A stretch of DNA of 64,000 nt, taken from the NCBI RefSeq assembly GCF_048544455.1, contig NC_133537.1, positions 13,329,541 to 13,393,540 of the forward strand, written 5' to 3'. Every line of letters begins with the position of its first letter. Positions within the stretch are counted from its first letter, which is position 1. The DNA comes from Silene latifolia (lineage: Eukaryota > Streptophyta > Magnoliopsida > Caryophyllales > Caryophyllaceae). Positions 21,065 through 38,953 of this stretch are shown piece after piece. Made by a program: the position numbers and the translations under genes. The notes under the pieces were generated by a model, which saw only the letters and a list, made by a program, of their open reading frames with translations, was not told where the DNA came from and ran no database searches.

Positions 21065-23907
21065 TCAAAAGAAATAAGGCAAAGACCTCGGCCATACCGA
21101 AGGCAAAAGAAACGAACTCTTATTTATAATAACAGTTTGCAGGCGAAAAGAATGGAGATAACACAACCTACCAAAGGATACAAAATACAAGGAGAAAAGC
21201 AAAAAACTACAATTATCATTTGAAGCACCAAAGGATGGCGGGGAGGAAGGGCTTAATAATCGGCCCCGAGCACCAAGCAGATCTCTTTGTAAACTTGCTC
21301 TCATCAAGCAAAGACATGATGGTATGTGAGGAGGACAGATCGGATCCGTAAGCTTGCCCTCATCAAGCAACCTATGCCTGGTGCGCACCGTCGATAGCGA
21401 TAGCCGCATCTTCTTCAATAGGCAACCCAGCGGCTTTCCTAGCGGCCTCGGCTTTGGCCTCGGCGTCGTCATCACCGCCCTCATTTTCTCGGCTTCCTCC
21501 TTGGCCACCTTAGCCCTCTCAAGAAGAGCGCTTTCTCCGCGGCCGCCTCTTTATCAATCTTTGCCTTCTGACCTCCTTGGCCTTCTCCACCATGGCGTTC
21601 TCCTTAGCCTCGAGCTTGTCATCAAGCGACTTGTCATATCTACCCCACGGAAAGGAACCATCAAGAGGGAAAAGCTCCTCGATCACTTCCTTAGCAGCTC
21701 CTTCGGCCAAGTCCCGAAATTCGGGCGCACGATTGGGAAGCATGACGGTTTGGAGCATCTCAATGTCGGCCTCTTCTCGCTTGATGATGGCCTCTTTGCC
21801 CCGAACCACCTCCGCCCTGGGCCTTAAACAGGCCCTCGGATTCGTTCCTCTTTGGAGATAGAGGTCGGCACGCCCTTGAACGTGGTTACACTTCTCCGGC
21901 GACTTCGCGGCCTCGGCCGCCGCAGCCTCGGCCTTGGCTCTCTCAAAGAAGGACCTCTTTTTCGGCGTCCTCCCGAGTTTTCTCTCGGCCCAAGAGCGCC
22001 TTCTCAAGCATCTCCCCTAAGCTTCCGCTCATTGAGGAGACCCGGCTTGCCGACGCAGCCCACCGCTTAGCGGCATTACGCTCATGAACAGCTCGAGCCA
22101 CGGCCTTCTCCTGCTCCATGAGACGAGCAGCGGTAACCACGTTCCACCTTGCAAGCTCCCTAATTAGCTTCGTGCCTTCCTCTATAAGCTGGGAGACAGA
22201 AGCCTTCTGGGATGAAGGGACGGTGGTAACAATTTGACCCCCAACCTGCGGCTGGGAGGAGGAAGCCTTCTGGGATGAAGGGTTGACGGTGACGCCTTGA
22301 TCACCAACCGCGCGAGGTCCCCTCCACCTACCGCCCAACGCGAGCAGAAGCGCTGGCCGGGGCTGGCCTACAAAAATTTAATAAAGACGTCGGTATCAAC
22401 GTATATCGACATGTCGGAAGCTGTCATCAGGAGCACCCAATGACTCGGCTAAATTTAGGCCACGGAATGAATAGGTACCGTGCTTCGCCTTCTTGGCCGG
22501 AGGAGGCACTTCCTTGCCAACGGTAGAGGCTGCCTCCTTCCTCTTTCGGATAAGGGGAGATTCCTCCGCATCGGAGTCCCCTCGAAGGAATATCAACAAC
22601 CTCCACCTTTTTAGAAGGGGGGGTGGGAGTTGGAGCCAACGTCGACGCCCTCGCCGCCGAAGACACTGTTTTCCGCGTCCGACGAACAACGCCGCCGATA
22701 ACCTTCGCCTGAGCCTCCTCCACGCTCAAGCCCCTCAGCCGCTGCTCCATAAGATCACCCGGCGACCTCCTACGGTCGTGGGTTTGAGCCTTGGGATGCA
22801 AGTTGGCAACGGTCCCATCTTTGTGCGGCCCATTCTCTAGAGAAGATCCTCGACAAGCCCTTTCCAAAGTGGTGCGAAAGAAACAAAGAAAGAGTTAAGT
22901 AGAGGAAATAAACCGGAATTCGAGGAGCAAGAGCATTAAGAGCGGCGATGGGCCTCACACCGACCCCACTCACCCTGTGCTAGGGCCGGTATGAGGCCGA
23001 CATGGCAGAGCGGCTCATCCTGAAGGATGATCTGCGTCGGAGGAATCCATCTTTTCGCACACCCACTCTTGTCCACCTCAAAGAGCCTCATTGCCAGCCT
23101 CTCATCGTCCTGGAGATAGACACTGCTAGCATCCATTTTGAGCTTCTTCCGGGAAACCCATCTATCGTGCTCCGCCTGAGTCTCACACCGCAAGTTAACT
23201 CGGTCTTTGGAAAAAGGGCGGCGGATAGTCATCCCAAGCACCTTAACGTACACCCACCGGCCTTCACCGATCCTTGCAAGAAGAAAGTTTGTTGACAGAG
23301 ACATAACCCGGCTCCATCTCCACGTTGTACCATCCGACGCGCGAGAAAATGGTTTGAGATGGTGAAGCGGCGGAATAAATTCACCGTTGGGGCCTCTCCC
23401 TTGAAGAGACAGAGCGGTCAAAGCCGATTATGGTCCTCATAGCCAACGGGTGCGGTTGTGCAACGGCAACGTTCATGGCTCTAATAATGGCCATAACGTG
23501 CTCATTCAACGGAAACCGGAGCCCATACTCCAAATGCCGCATATACACGCCGGTGTGGCCCGGTGGAGGGCAACAGACGGCCTGACCCTCCTCAGGGATA
23601 ACAATTTTGTATCCCCTACCGAAGAAAAAATGGCCCTCGAAAAATTTCTCGCTTGAACAATGGCGAGCTTATGAGTCCAAGCACGGTCAGAACGGACCTT
23701 ACAGGCGTCGCCGTGATCCATAACATACTGCCTCCCTTCGTTGGGACGAGGCCTTTCCTCTTCATCACCGAAATCATCACCAAAATCGCCATAGGAATCA
23801 GAGTCCTCCCATTCCTCAAGAATTTGAGGATCAACTTCAGGAGAAGGAGACCTAGGGCCCCCCGACGCGGGTTTACTAGGTCCAGCATCAGCAGAAGACA
23901 TGTTCAC
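21065..23907 (-). pseudogene. Antisense coding region of the Tat/Retand-like element, broken
   Basis: Minus-strand coding sequence starts at MSSADAGPSKP (near 23900) with an acidic stretch DSDSYGDFGDDFGDEEE. It continues with charged, alanine-rich, coiled-coil-like segments (AKAEAAAAEAAK, KAKEVRRQRLIKRR). Tat-clade elements commonly carry antisense ORFs of this kind between pol and the 3' LTR, including the family named 'putative gypsy type transposon'. The assignment is by position and composition. It is broken in several places. Confidence 0.55.
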
Positions 23908-24095
23908 AACAAACTACAAACGAAATAAAAGAAAATTTGTTTGATTACCTTAAAGAAATACACTCGCCGGATCGAAGACCGAAGATTGGAAGAATAGAAA
24001 GCCCTTGAAAGTTTAAAGAGAGGAAGATTTTGGGAGAAATTTTTGAAAATTTGAGGAAATGAAATTAATGGCCAAAATCACGGAGTAACTACCCT

Positions 24096-24102
24096 ATTTA
24101 TA
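24096..24102 (-). promoter_or_regulatory. TATA-like box upstream of the antisense region
   Basis: On the minus strand the sequence reads CCCTATAAATAGGG, with TATAAAT about 190 bp upstream of the first antisense ATG. It is a plausible promoter for antisense transcription independent of the LTRs. This is inference from sequence alone. Confidence 0.4.
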
Positions 24103-24597
24103 GGGAAAAGCCCATGAAGAAGGACCAATCGGGGCTGACCCATGAAGCGTCAACCAATCAGCAAGCGGACACGTGTCAGACATGCAACAGTTGAATGTCA
24201 ATCGTTGCAACAGTTGAGTGTCAATCAATGCTACAGTTACCAAGCGTATTCAACACGCCCATTCACATCTCTTCGCCTGTTCATCTCCCCCAACAAATTA
24301 TCTAGGCGCCAGCTCTCCGCCGGCTACATGATCGACCAAGCCATGAAGCACCGGCCGGGGGCAATCAAAAATAACCGGCACTCTCAGCCCTGGTCTCGGC
24401 CACCGTCACATTATTTCCCACATCGGATACCCTTTACGCATCCATGTGGAGGGGGGATATATGGTACGGCCTAACAAGAACCACGCCGATGCTTGAGGAA
24501 GAAGCCGATACCAAAATTTTGCAAAAATACTTGCGCAGAATATACGCTCAACATACATCGAAGCCCATACCACGGCATAGACTACGCTGGGGCAAAT

Positions 24598-25158
24598 TGA
24601 TGGGGCATATTCGCACCCACGACAAGTCAACACATTGAGCAAGGTCAAGGGTATTCACAAAGAAAGTCAACGACTTAGACATCTAGCCGGTGAAGCCCAT
24701 CTACTGTCACGTGGGTCTCGGCCGGACATCTAGCCGGTAGGGACACAAATCTGCGTACTCATATCCAAGACCCTCGGCCACCCTGCCACGGGTCCATCGT
24801 CCGAGGGTATAACTGTCTTTTCACCTGATAGCCATTTGGCCACTTGGCCACTACGTGACAAAAGGTGAATGCCTATAAATACTCCTCAATCTTCATTAAG
24901 GGAAAGATCAAAAAATTGACCTAATAACCACTATTCATCTGGTAATATCTTCCTTATCTCTCTACAATACACTCTTAGCCAGGTTACAACAACCTCTCTC
25001 TAAGTTCACCGACTTGAGCGTCGGAGTAGAGACGCTCGCCAAAGCCGAGCCCTCTTTGTTCATCGTTTCAGGAGACCGCAAGGAGGATTCAAGCAAGGAC
25101 ATCATTCTACTAGCTACGAGTGGTAACAAACACCTGCTCTGGAATTAAACCCGGAACA
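24598..25158 (+). repeat. 3' LTR of the Tat/Retand-like element
   Basis: It begins TGATGGGGCATATT and ends CCCGGAACA, followed by the GTTTT duplication. It is preceded by CTGGGGCAAAT, a short purine-rich tract that would prime plus-strand synthesis. Confidence 0.9.
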
Positions 25159-25220
25159 GTTTTTAATACTCAATTCACCCCCCCCCTCTTTCGTATTCGA
25201 TCAATAGACTCCACATTATT

Positions 25221-26618
25221 CCTTAAGCATTCTGCTTTTATCTTATCTACACATGAGAGTTCTTGATCCGTCGCAAGCTTTCGACGGATATGCAAGTCAG
25301 AAATGAGAATTTGTGATTAAGAAGGACCTTCCCTGTCCATGTTCGTCCTCTTGCAATCTTCTTGTCACGTGACTTTTTTTTTTTTTTACTAATACAATGA
25401 CGTTACTATTATAAAGGATAAGTTTGATATGATTAAATAAGATTTACTCACATGACTTAATCAGTGCGCAAATCTTTTGGTAGAGAAAGTTAAAGTATAC
25501 TAAGCTATGCTTTATGCGGCACTAAATTGATGCTATAGGATGCAACACAACATCGCACATGGTAATCAAAAACTACAATTATATACTAATGAACTTTCTT
25601 AACCGTACCATACATCGAACTTGAGACTAAGGCCCTCTTTTTTTTCAAGGAGTTAAATTAAACTGAATTTACTGAATAAAATTGAAGCATGAGTTAATTT
25701 AAGTAGAGCTTTGCTAAACTAAAATTGAATGGAGGCGTACTCAACTAAAGAACATGACTTAAGAGAGACCATATTTCTAGGACCGAAATTGAAATGAATG
25801 GATGTGAACTAACTAAACTAATTAAAACTAAGACCAAAAGAACATGGCGCATAACTTTGTTAGGATTAATAAGAGGGATGATTTCTTTTAAATATACTCC
25901 GCATTAATTAGCTTTAAGAGTAACCAATCAATTGACTTTTAGCATGGTGAAATGTGAATATGTATGTATGATGCCTTCGTTGTTACCGTACTTGTTAGCT
26001 AACTAAGCTTAAGCTCGAGCTCGGTTTAGCTCGTTGCCACCTCCGCTGATCGCCTGATCTTAGACCATTGATATGCGATTTCTGGATGCAAGGAGACAGA
26101 AAGTAAAACATGTACGTGTGAATTTATTTCTTATTTATACTGAGAAATTGTTTGCCTGCCTCCTGGCTTGACATTAATTCTTTTATTAATTATTAATTAT
26201 TATTCCACTTTTTGATATCCTATTTATTATTATGATTGTAACATTTCAATGAAATGGTGACCTAAGTTTAGCTGGAAACTTACCTGTTATGTTTTGAATG
26301 GTTTCTCTATTATTGGAGGCATGTTTTCCTTTTGGGCACCCTACTGTTTACTCCCTGCTGCTCATCGAATGTTCTTAGTATCGGTTTGACCCTCATAAAT
26401 CGGGTTCTATTGATTATCTACTTTAATATCTCACGGGAATATTTCCTAAATCTTCTCACATTTAAGTTATTAATGTGTATCTTTAAAGCATAAGAATCCT
26501 AACAAAATTTCCCGCCTAAGTTGATTTATCTCTAAATGGGCCTTACTTTTGTCATAATTCTACACCTTAGCTAGGCTAAAGTTTTTAGCCTAAATAATCA
26601 AGTTTGTTGTTTGCACCA
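25221..26618. other. AT-rich intergenic DNA
   Basis: No gene is recognised. Segment 25630-25860 begins GGCCCTCTTTTTT and ends CAAAAGAACATGGC, perhaps a degenerate MITE. At about 26485-26545 the sequence resembles the start of the Helitrons that follow (AAGAATCCTAACAAAATTTCCCGCC) and may be the 5' part of a third, outer Helitron. Confidence 0.4.
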
Positions 26619-27254
26619 TCCCCTTGTACTAAAAGAATAAGAATTCTCTAAAATTTTCTCGCCTAAATAAATTTCGCTATAAATGGGCTTTATTATATCA
26701 TATCTGTAATTGGGCTTGTATTATACCATATCTGTTATTGGGCTTTCATTATATTATATTTACATCTGTATTATACTGAACTTTTCCTTTTCCACTGATT
26801 AATAACTACAAAACATCCCCCTTATACTAAAAGAATAAGAGTTCTCCAAAATTATCCGCCTAAATGAATTTGGCTATAATTGGGCTTTTATTATATCATA
26901 TCTGTAATTGGACTTTTATTATATCATATCTATAATTGGACTATTATTATATCGTATCTGTTATTGGGCTTTCATTATATTAATTTTACATCTGCATTGT
27001 ACTGAACTTTTCCTTTTCCACCGATTAATACAAAATATTAATAATAATAAATTTACAATTAAATTTCAAATTGATTTAAATTTTTTTTTTAATGTTTCTA
27101 TCTAAAATATAGCGCATTCGCGCGAGATCATACTAGTTAATAATAATAAATTTACAATTAAATTTCAAATTGAGTTAAATATAAGTTTTATAATTATTAT
27201 CTTCTTTAATATTCCTATTTAAAAAACCGCGCATTTGCGCATGATCTATACTAG
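26619..27254 (+). mobile_element. Helitron (outer), split by a relative
   Basis: The 5' end is TCCCCTTGTACTAAAAGAATA. The 3' end has a hairpin GCGCATTTGCGC and then GATCTATACTAG before T. It is non-autonomous with no coding sequence. A second Helitron of the same family is inserted at 26816, and the outer copy resumes at 27137 with the shared TAATAATAATAAATTTACA. Confidence 0.7.
26816..27136 (+). mobile_element. Helitron (inner, 321 bp)
   Basis: The 5' end is TCCCCCTTATACTAAAAGAA. The 3' end has the hairpin GCGCATTCGCGC followed by GAGATCATACTAG and a host T. The interior repeats ATTGGGCTTTCATTATAT as in the outer copy. It fits the usual Helitron insertion between A and T. Confidence 0.75.
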
Positions 27255-27969
27255 TTTATGACTAATAAAATAATAACCACAAATAGTGCATAGATGAGTT
27301 AGTACAGTAATCTTGGGAGATATCTTTTTGTAACTATGGAAGGTTCTATAAAACTAGAAAATTCATTGGTCTCAAACAAGAAAACGTGAATTCTTTTTAA
27401 ATAAGGAAGATATTGATAATTTAATTGTATTCACTAAATAAGAAAATTAGTAATTATAATGTATTTCATTATATAATTCTTTTCATTAAAGTTAATCTTT
27501 TCTTCAAATTATATAATTTTCACTGAACACTAAACTATAATATTTTAATTAAAATATAAATAATATAAAACTATAAAATATTAAATCTTTTATTGATCCT
27601 ATTATTTGAGAATGACTTGACTCATACTATGTATAAACAAAATTATAAATCGTTTTGATTACTTTCATGAAAAAAAGAATCAGAGAATTTTTAAATTGGA
27701 ATCATTAGTTTTGTGATATAAAAAAAATACATTTCAGCACATTACTCAATTCTCTTGGATTAGTTTTCAGTTTTTTTCCCTCGAAGCAAACTCAATAACG
27801 AGAAAAATGAACAATTACGTTAATGAGATACCACTATTATTTTGCAGTTCAATTTTTGTTTCTCATATCAAAATATAATGACGTGAAATATGAAAAATAA
27901 TATAAATAAGTAATACAAAAATCAAAATTCTATAAATACCGCACATTTATTGCGAGGGATCTAAACTAG
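27255..27969 (+). mobile_element. Third Helitron 3' end, probably of an outermost copy
   Basis: At 27936-27969 the sequence has a hairpin-like CGCACATTTATTGCG and then GGATCTAAACTAG before T, a Helitron terminus of the same family. The matching 5' end is probably near 26400-26500, left of the two nested copies. The rest of this stretch is AT-rich with no gene. Confidence 0.45.
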
Positions 27970-28429
27970 TTAAAGAAGAATTCAATAGTACTCCCAGTAT
28001 TCTTTTACACTATGATTGGTTCTTTGACATATGATTCTGCCTCTTTATTTGGCGCTGGTGACACATTATTAGCATAATAACATGCAATTTTTTTAATTGG
28101 GTCATTGTTAGTCGGTCCACATACATAAACGTAAGGTTTATATCATTTTTAAGTGGGTGGAGATAAATGATGATACTTACGAAAGCTCAAGCAAAGTCCC
28201 TACGTCGTTAATTGCAAACAAAAGGAGATAACCATGCAAAGGTATAAGGGTTATCATGTTACTATGTTTGTGTTTGTGTTTGTGTGTGGCGGAGTTGGAT
28301 TTTGAATTTAACGGAAAGAAAATTTTTATACGTGTAAACTCGTAATGGTATGAGAATACTGAATGCTCGAATTTTGTTTTTGAAAATTTAACTAAAATTT
28401 TTAAAATAACCGGGACGGAGAGAGTATCA
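27970..28429. other. Intergenic DNA, nothing recognised
   Basis: AT-rich. A tail ACCGGGACGGAGAGAGTA (28411-28427) resembles a right-hand Stowaway end, but its left end was not found. Confidence 0.4.
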
Positions 28430-29606
28430 ATCAATCAATACTATATATTAAATCCAGAAATCAAGGGACTTCCATGTAATTAAAGAAAGTTATACAAATT
28501 AATTATACTATATAGTTTTAAATCACTAGCACCGTGTGATGGACCCGATTAAGATATCTCAATGCAAATATTATATAGTTTGGGTTAAAATTAAATTATA
28601 CAGAAACTTGGTAATTTTCCTAAACATTTGTAGGATACTAAAACATGGTCAATTTCCTTGAAATAAAATAATTAATTAAGATGGTAAATTTCCTTAAAAT
28701 AAAATAATTAATTAAGATGATCAATTTCAAGGAGACTAAAAGAAAAAAAATACTTGGTAATTTTCCTAACTATTTATAGAAAACTAGAAGATTGTCAATT
28801 TCCTTAAAACAAAATAATTAATTAGTATAAACATACACACTTATGGTATTAATTATTATCATCATAAAATTATATATTAAATTTAAAATGTATGCAATTT
28901 TATTAAATTTTATAATTTATTAGATGTATAGAGATGTTAATTGTTTAACATACAAAAATTTAATAAGTAAGTTATAAATAATTCAAGTCAGATTCCATAA
29001 TACAGAATATTGCATAATTCTTTCGATTTGATTTAATGCATATATGTAATATATTTATATATAAATATATAATCCTCTTAAAATTGCATGCCTGAGTAGT
29101 AAAAGTAATTTCGTCAGTAAAAAAAAGAATTGTAGTAACATTGGATATAGTTATATGATTGTAATCACTCATTCGAATAGTAAAATTAACAATATTATCA
29201 GCAAGATTAGTGAAAGTGGTAGAAACAACAATGAGAGTAGTGAAATAATCAATATTAATGCGGTAATAGAAAGTAACAATAATTACGGCGAGAGTAGTGA
29301 AATTATCAATATTAATGCGGCAGTAATGACAATAACAATAATTACGGCGAGAGTAATGAAAGTAACAATGATTACGGGCAAGTAGTGAAATGTTATTACT
29401 ATTGTTTCATTAATAAGAGTAAAATATTAATAGCGAGAGTAGTGAATTTGTCTCAAAATTTATTTCATAGTAATCTTAGGATATGTCATAGAAAAATATA
29501 TTAATGATAAGTTTATGGGTTATGCAACTTTAATCAATTTTGTTTAATGAAAAAAAATTAATGGTCAGTAGAGGTAGCCCGGGCGAAGCCGGGCACCAAT
29601 ACTATA
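28430..29606 (+). mobile_element. Helitron, first of a tandem pair
   Basis: The start TCAATACTATATATTAAATC (approximate) and the 3' hairpin CCCGGGCGAAGCCGGG (29579-29594) are the marks of a Helitron. Its last bases run straight into the next copy. The interior has an imperfect repeat of AGTAGTGAAATTATCAATAT-type units (29180-29400). No coding sequence. Confidence 0.65.
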
Positions 29607-29610
29607 TATT

Positions 29611-30664
29611 AAATCAATCAATACTATATATTAAATCCAGAAACCAAGGGACTTCAATGTAATTAAAGAAAGTTATACAAATTAATTATACTATGTAGTT
29701 TTAAATCAATAGCACCGTGTGATGGACCCGATTAAGGGATCTCAATGCAAATATTATATAGTTTGGGTTATAATTAAATTATATAGAAGGTTGGTAATTT
29801 TCCTAAACATGGTCAATTTCCTTAAAATAAAATAATTAATTAAGATGGTCAATTTCAAGGAGACTAAAAGAAAGAAGATGCCTGATAATTTGCCTAAATA
29901 TTTATAGAAGACTAGAAGATGGTCAATTCCCTTAAAATAAAATAATTAATTAGTATAAACATGCACACTTATGATATTAATTATTATCATCATAAAATTA
30001 TTTAACATACAAAAATATAATAAGTAGGTTGTAAATAATTCAAGTTACATTCCATAATATATAATATTGCATAATTCTTTCGATTTGATTTAATGCATAT
30101 ATGTAATATATTTATATAAATATATAATCCTCTTAAAATTGCATGCCTAAGTAGTAAAAGTAATTTCGTCAGTAAAGAAAAAAATTGTAGTAATATTGGA
30201 TATAGTTATATGACAGTAATCACTCATTTGAATAGCAAAAGTAACAATATTATCAACGAGATAAATGAGAGTGGTAGAAACAATAACAGGAGTAGTGAAA
30301 TAATCAATATTAACGCGGCAATAGTGAAAGTAACAATAATTACGGCGGAAGTATTGAAATTATTAATATTAATGCGGCAGTAGTGACAGTAACAATAATT
30401 ACGGTGGGAGTAGTGAAAGTAACAATGATTACGGGCAAGTAGTGAAATGTTATTACTATTGTTTCATTAATAAGAGTAAAAAATATTAATAGCGGGAGTA
30501 GTGAATTTGACTCAAAATTTATTTCATCGTAATTTTAGAATATGTTATAAAAAATATATTAATGATACATTTATGGGTTATGCAACTTTAAGTAATTTTA
30601 TTTAATGAAAAAAAAATTAATGGTAACTAGAGGTAACCCGGGCAAAGCCGGGCACGAATACTAG
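29611..30664 (+). mobile_element. Helitron, second of a tandem pair
   Basis: It is the same family as the copy to its left and by eye roughly 90% identical, with a deletion of over 100 bp near 29998. It ends in the hairpin CCCGGGCAAAGCCGGG (30637-30652), GCACGAATACTAG, then T, a canonical Helitron 3' end. Confidence 0.7.
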
Positions 30665-31451
30665 TTATACTATAATATAAGGTTATATTCTTCTCAACTT
30701 AATTTCAACTCATTTCAATTCACTTCACTTCAGTTTCACTTCACCCATATCTACTCAAATTAACTCTTAGTTTAGCTACATGCTTCCTTTCGGTTCAGCT
30801 CAGCTCAGCTCTATTCAATTAAGTTAAGTGCACTTTTTTTCGGTTCAACTCCTTCCAATCAATAAAAATAAGGCCTAACACAATCCTATATGACTTAGTA
30901 GGATTCTCAAATTAACTCCAAAAGAACATGATTTTACTTTGACCTAGTAAAAATTGACGCGCCTCTAATAACTTGACCCATCCCGACACCCGAATTGAGG
31001 ATCTGAGCTTGGTCCACCCGAAATGACCCGACAGTCCGACACACTATTACTTCGACTCAAATGTTTAGTGTCGCACACTGATCATTATCCCTAAATTACT
31101 TGGTGATAATTAACCCATAAATAAATCCAATCTAAAGTAACCCGACCTAACCCAACTTACAAAATCGAAATTTCCAACCTGAATTAATCCAACCTAAACC
31201 CAATCTGATTGACTGGATTGCCATGTCACTCACACTCACCTAGTCACCTCCTCATCATGTTGTTCAGTCAATAAACAACTCGAAAAAACTGCACAAAACC
31301 CTCCAAAATCATAATAATCCCCACTAAACTTCACAAACAATCTTTTAATCTTTTATAATAAAAAAAAACTAACAAAAACCAACATTAAAATCCACATTCT
31401 GTGATCTGGGTTTTTCACTATACTCAGCAAAGCTTAAACAAGCACATAACA
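30665..31451. promoter_or_regulatory. Upstream region and 5' UTR of the BSK gene
   Basis: No other gene is seen. The left part (30665-30900) is rich in CAACTCA/TTCAACT repeats and may be a degenerate MITE. The 5' UTR probably begins within the last 200 bases; I cannot place the transcription start or a convincing TATA box. Confidence 0.35.
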
Positions 31452-36001
<4,550 letters not shown>

Positions 36002-36759
36002 TACTTTGTATAGACTTTTTTAAAAGAAATTCGATTTTTTTTTTTCGAGTGTTTATCTTGTCGTATCTATTGAATATTTCTCCAAAGCAGAGATTCATGA
36101 TGGTGGTTTTGCTTTTATTTTAGTCAAAGCAAGAAGGGTTCTGTGTATTGTTGTTTGCATTGCAAATGCAGTGTCAACCCAACTAATGATTATTAAGGAT
36201 CGCATTTTTTGGTATGTGAAGTTGATTTTCAATTGTTTCGACAATTTCTTGAAAGCGTGTATTATAACCTTCAAATTCGGGCTTTTGAAACAATGTTAAT
36301 CAGAATTCAAGCTGTGAAAATATCTGCACAGGGGAGATTCATTCGTGAACAAATTCGGGTTTGCAAAATTCTGATTAATGGTTGAGAAATAATTCATCAA
36401 ATATAAGTGATCTTCATTCAGTCTGAATATCATTTGCTTATACTCATTACTCACGACGATGATTGTGTAGGACAACGAGAAAATAAGATTCTCAATAACA
36501 GAAAAGATTACTACACAGCAGAAAGTTTTGTTAAAACATCTAAATTCGAAAATTACTAACAGCAGGATGCTTACAGCCTGTCCCAATACAGTGTCGACGA
36601 ACACTGAAATATTCAATCTTCTGAACTACATCTAATTTTAGGATAAAGATACGAGGAACGATCCGAGATAAAAGGAATCATACAAAGAGCCTAACAGAGT
36701 AACAGGAGGAGAAATAAACCATAATATAGGTGATTGCGAATTTGCGAGAGATGAATGAC
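36002..36759. other. Convergent 3' flanks of BSK and PCNA
   Basis: The two genes end toward each other with 758 bp between stop codons, which must hold both 3' UTRs. No other gene or mobile element is seen. Overlap of the two transcripts is possible. Confidence 0.6.
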
Positions 36760-38684
<1,925 letters not shown>

Positions 38685-38764
38685 TCAGGGAAGGGAGATC
38701 TAGGGATTTTGAGTTGGGAGTGGAGGGAGGCGAGTCGGGAGAGAGGGATACGGGGGTGCGGGTA

Positions 38765-38771
38765 CTTATAG
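38765..38771 (-). promoter_or_regulatory. TATA-like box of PCNA
   Basis: CTATAAG on the minus strand lies about 105 bp upstream of the PCNA ATG, leaving room for a 5' UTR of about 70 bp. Confidence 0.45.
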
Positions 38772-38803
38772 GAGAAGGGTTTGAATTTTTTGAGAAGAGT
38801 ATT

Positions 38804-38832
38804 GGCGGGAATTTTGGTGGTTTGTTTCCCGC
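38804..38832 (-). promoter_or_regulatory. Two E2F-type sites of the PCNA promoter
   Basis: TTTCCCGC at 38825-38832 is a perfect TTTSSCGC E2F site (on the plus strand). GGCGGGAAT at 38804-38812 reads ATTCCCGCC on the minus strand and fits the looser WTTSSCSS form. E2F sites are known to drive S-phase expression of plant PCNA genes. They lie 35-65 bp upstream of the TATA-like box. Confidence 0.7.
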
Positions 38833-38872
38833 GCATGGAAAGTTGTGTTGTGTTGAGGAAGCTGTGGATGTA

Positions 38873-38906
38873 AGCCCATGGGCTTTCATAGCATGAAAGT
38901 GGCCCA
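38873..38906 (-). promoter_or_regulatory. Site II (TCP-type) motifs of the PCNA promoter
   Basis: AGCCCATGGGCT (38873-38884) holds two divergent TGGGCT motifs, and GGCCCA at 38901-38906 is a TGGGCC motif. Site II elements (TGGGCY) bind TCP factors and are known from plant PCNA and other proliferation genes. Confidence 0.6.
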
Positions 38907-38953
38907 CTAGGCCACTTGTAAAGTTGTCATAGATCCAAAATTCAGATTGAAAC

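Larger units (their letters stand above)
16854..25158 (+). mobile_element. Non-autonomous Ty3/gypsy element, Tat/Retand-like (8305 bp)
   Basis: Both LTRs are present (16854-17421, 568 bp; 24598-25158, 561 bp), with TG...CA ends and a 5-bp duplication GTTTT (16849-16853 and 25159-25163). Parts in order are: primer-binding site, broken gag, broken protease-like part, tandem array, antisense coding region, short purine-rich tract, 3' LTR. I see no reverse transcriptase, RNase H or integrase. The layout of gag, amplified tandem repeat and antisense ORFs is like Retand and other Tat-clade elements. By eye the LTRs are roughly 93-95% identical, which would mean an insertion of perhaps 1-3 million years ago under usual plant rates. 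The coding parts carry many breaks (more than ten), so it is a fossil. Confidence 0.85.
15527..25215 (+). mobile_element. Solo LTR split by a younger element, probably Ty1/copia
   Basis: The left part is 15527-16853 and the right part is 25164-25215, together about 1.38 kb. It starts TGTTGG, ends CTCCACA, and has a 5-bp duplication TTATT (15522-15526 and 25216-25220). A TATA-like CTATAAATA lies at about 16293, and the right part includes AATTCACCCCCCCCC, common near the 3' end of plant copia LTRs. There is no partner LTR or internal coding region. The Tat/Retand-like element is inserted near its 3' end, so this LTR is the older of the two. Confidence 0.85.
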
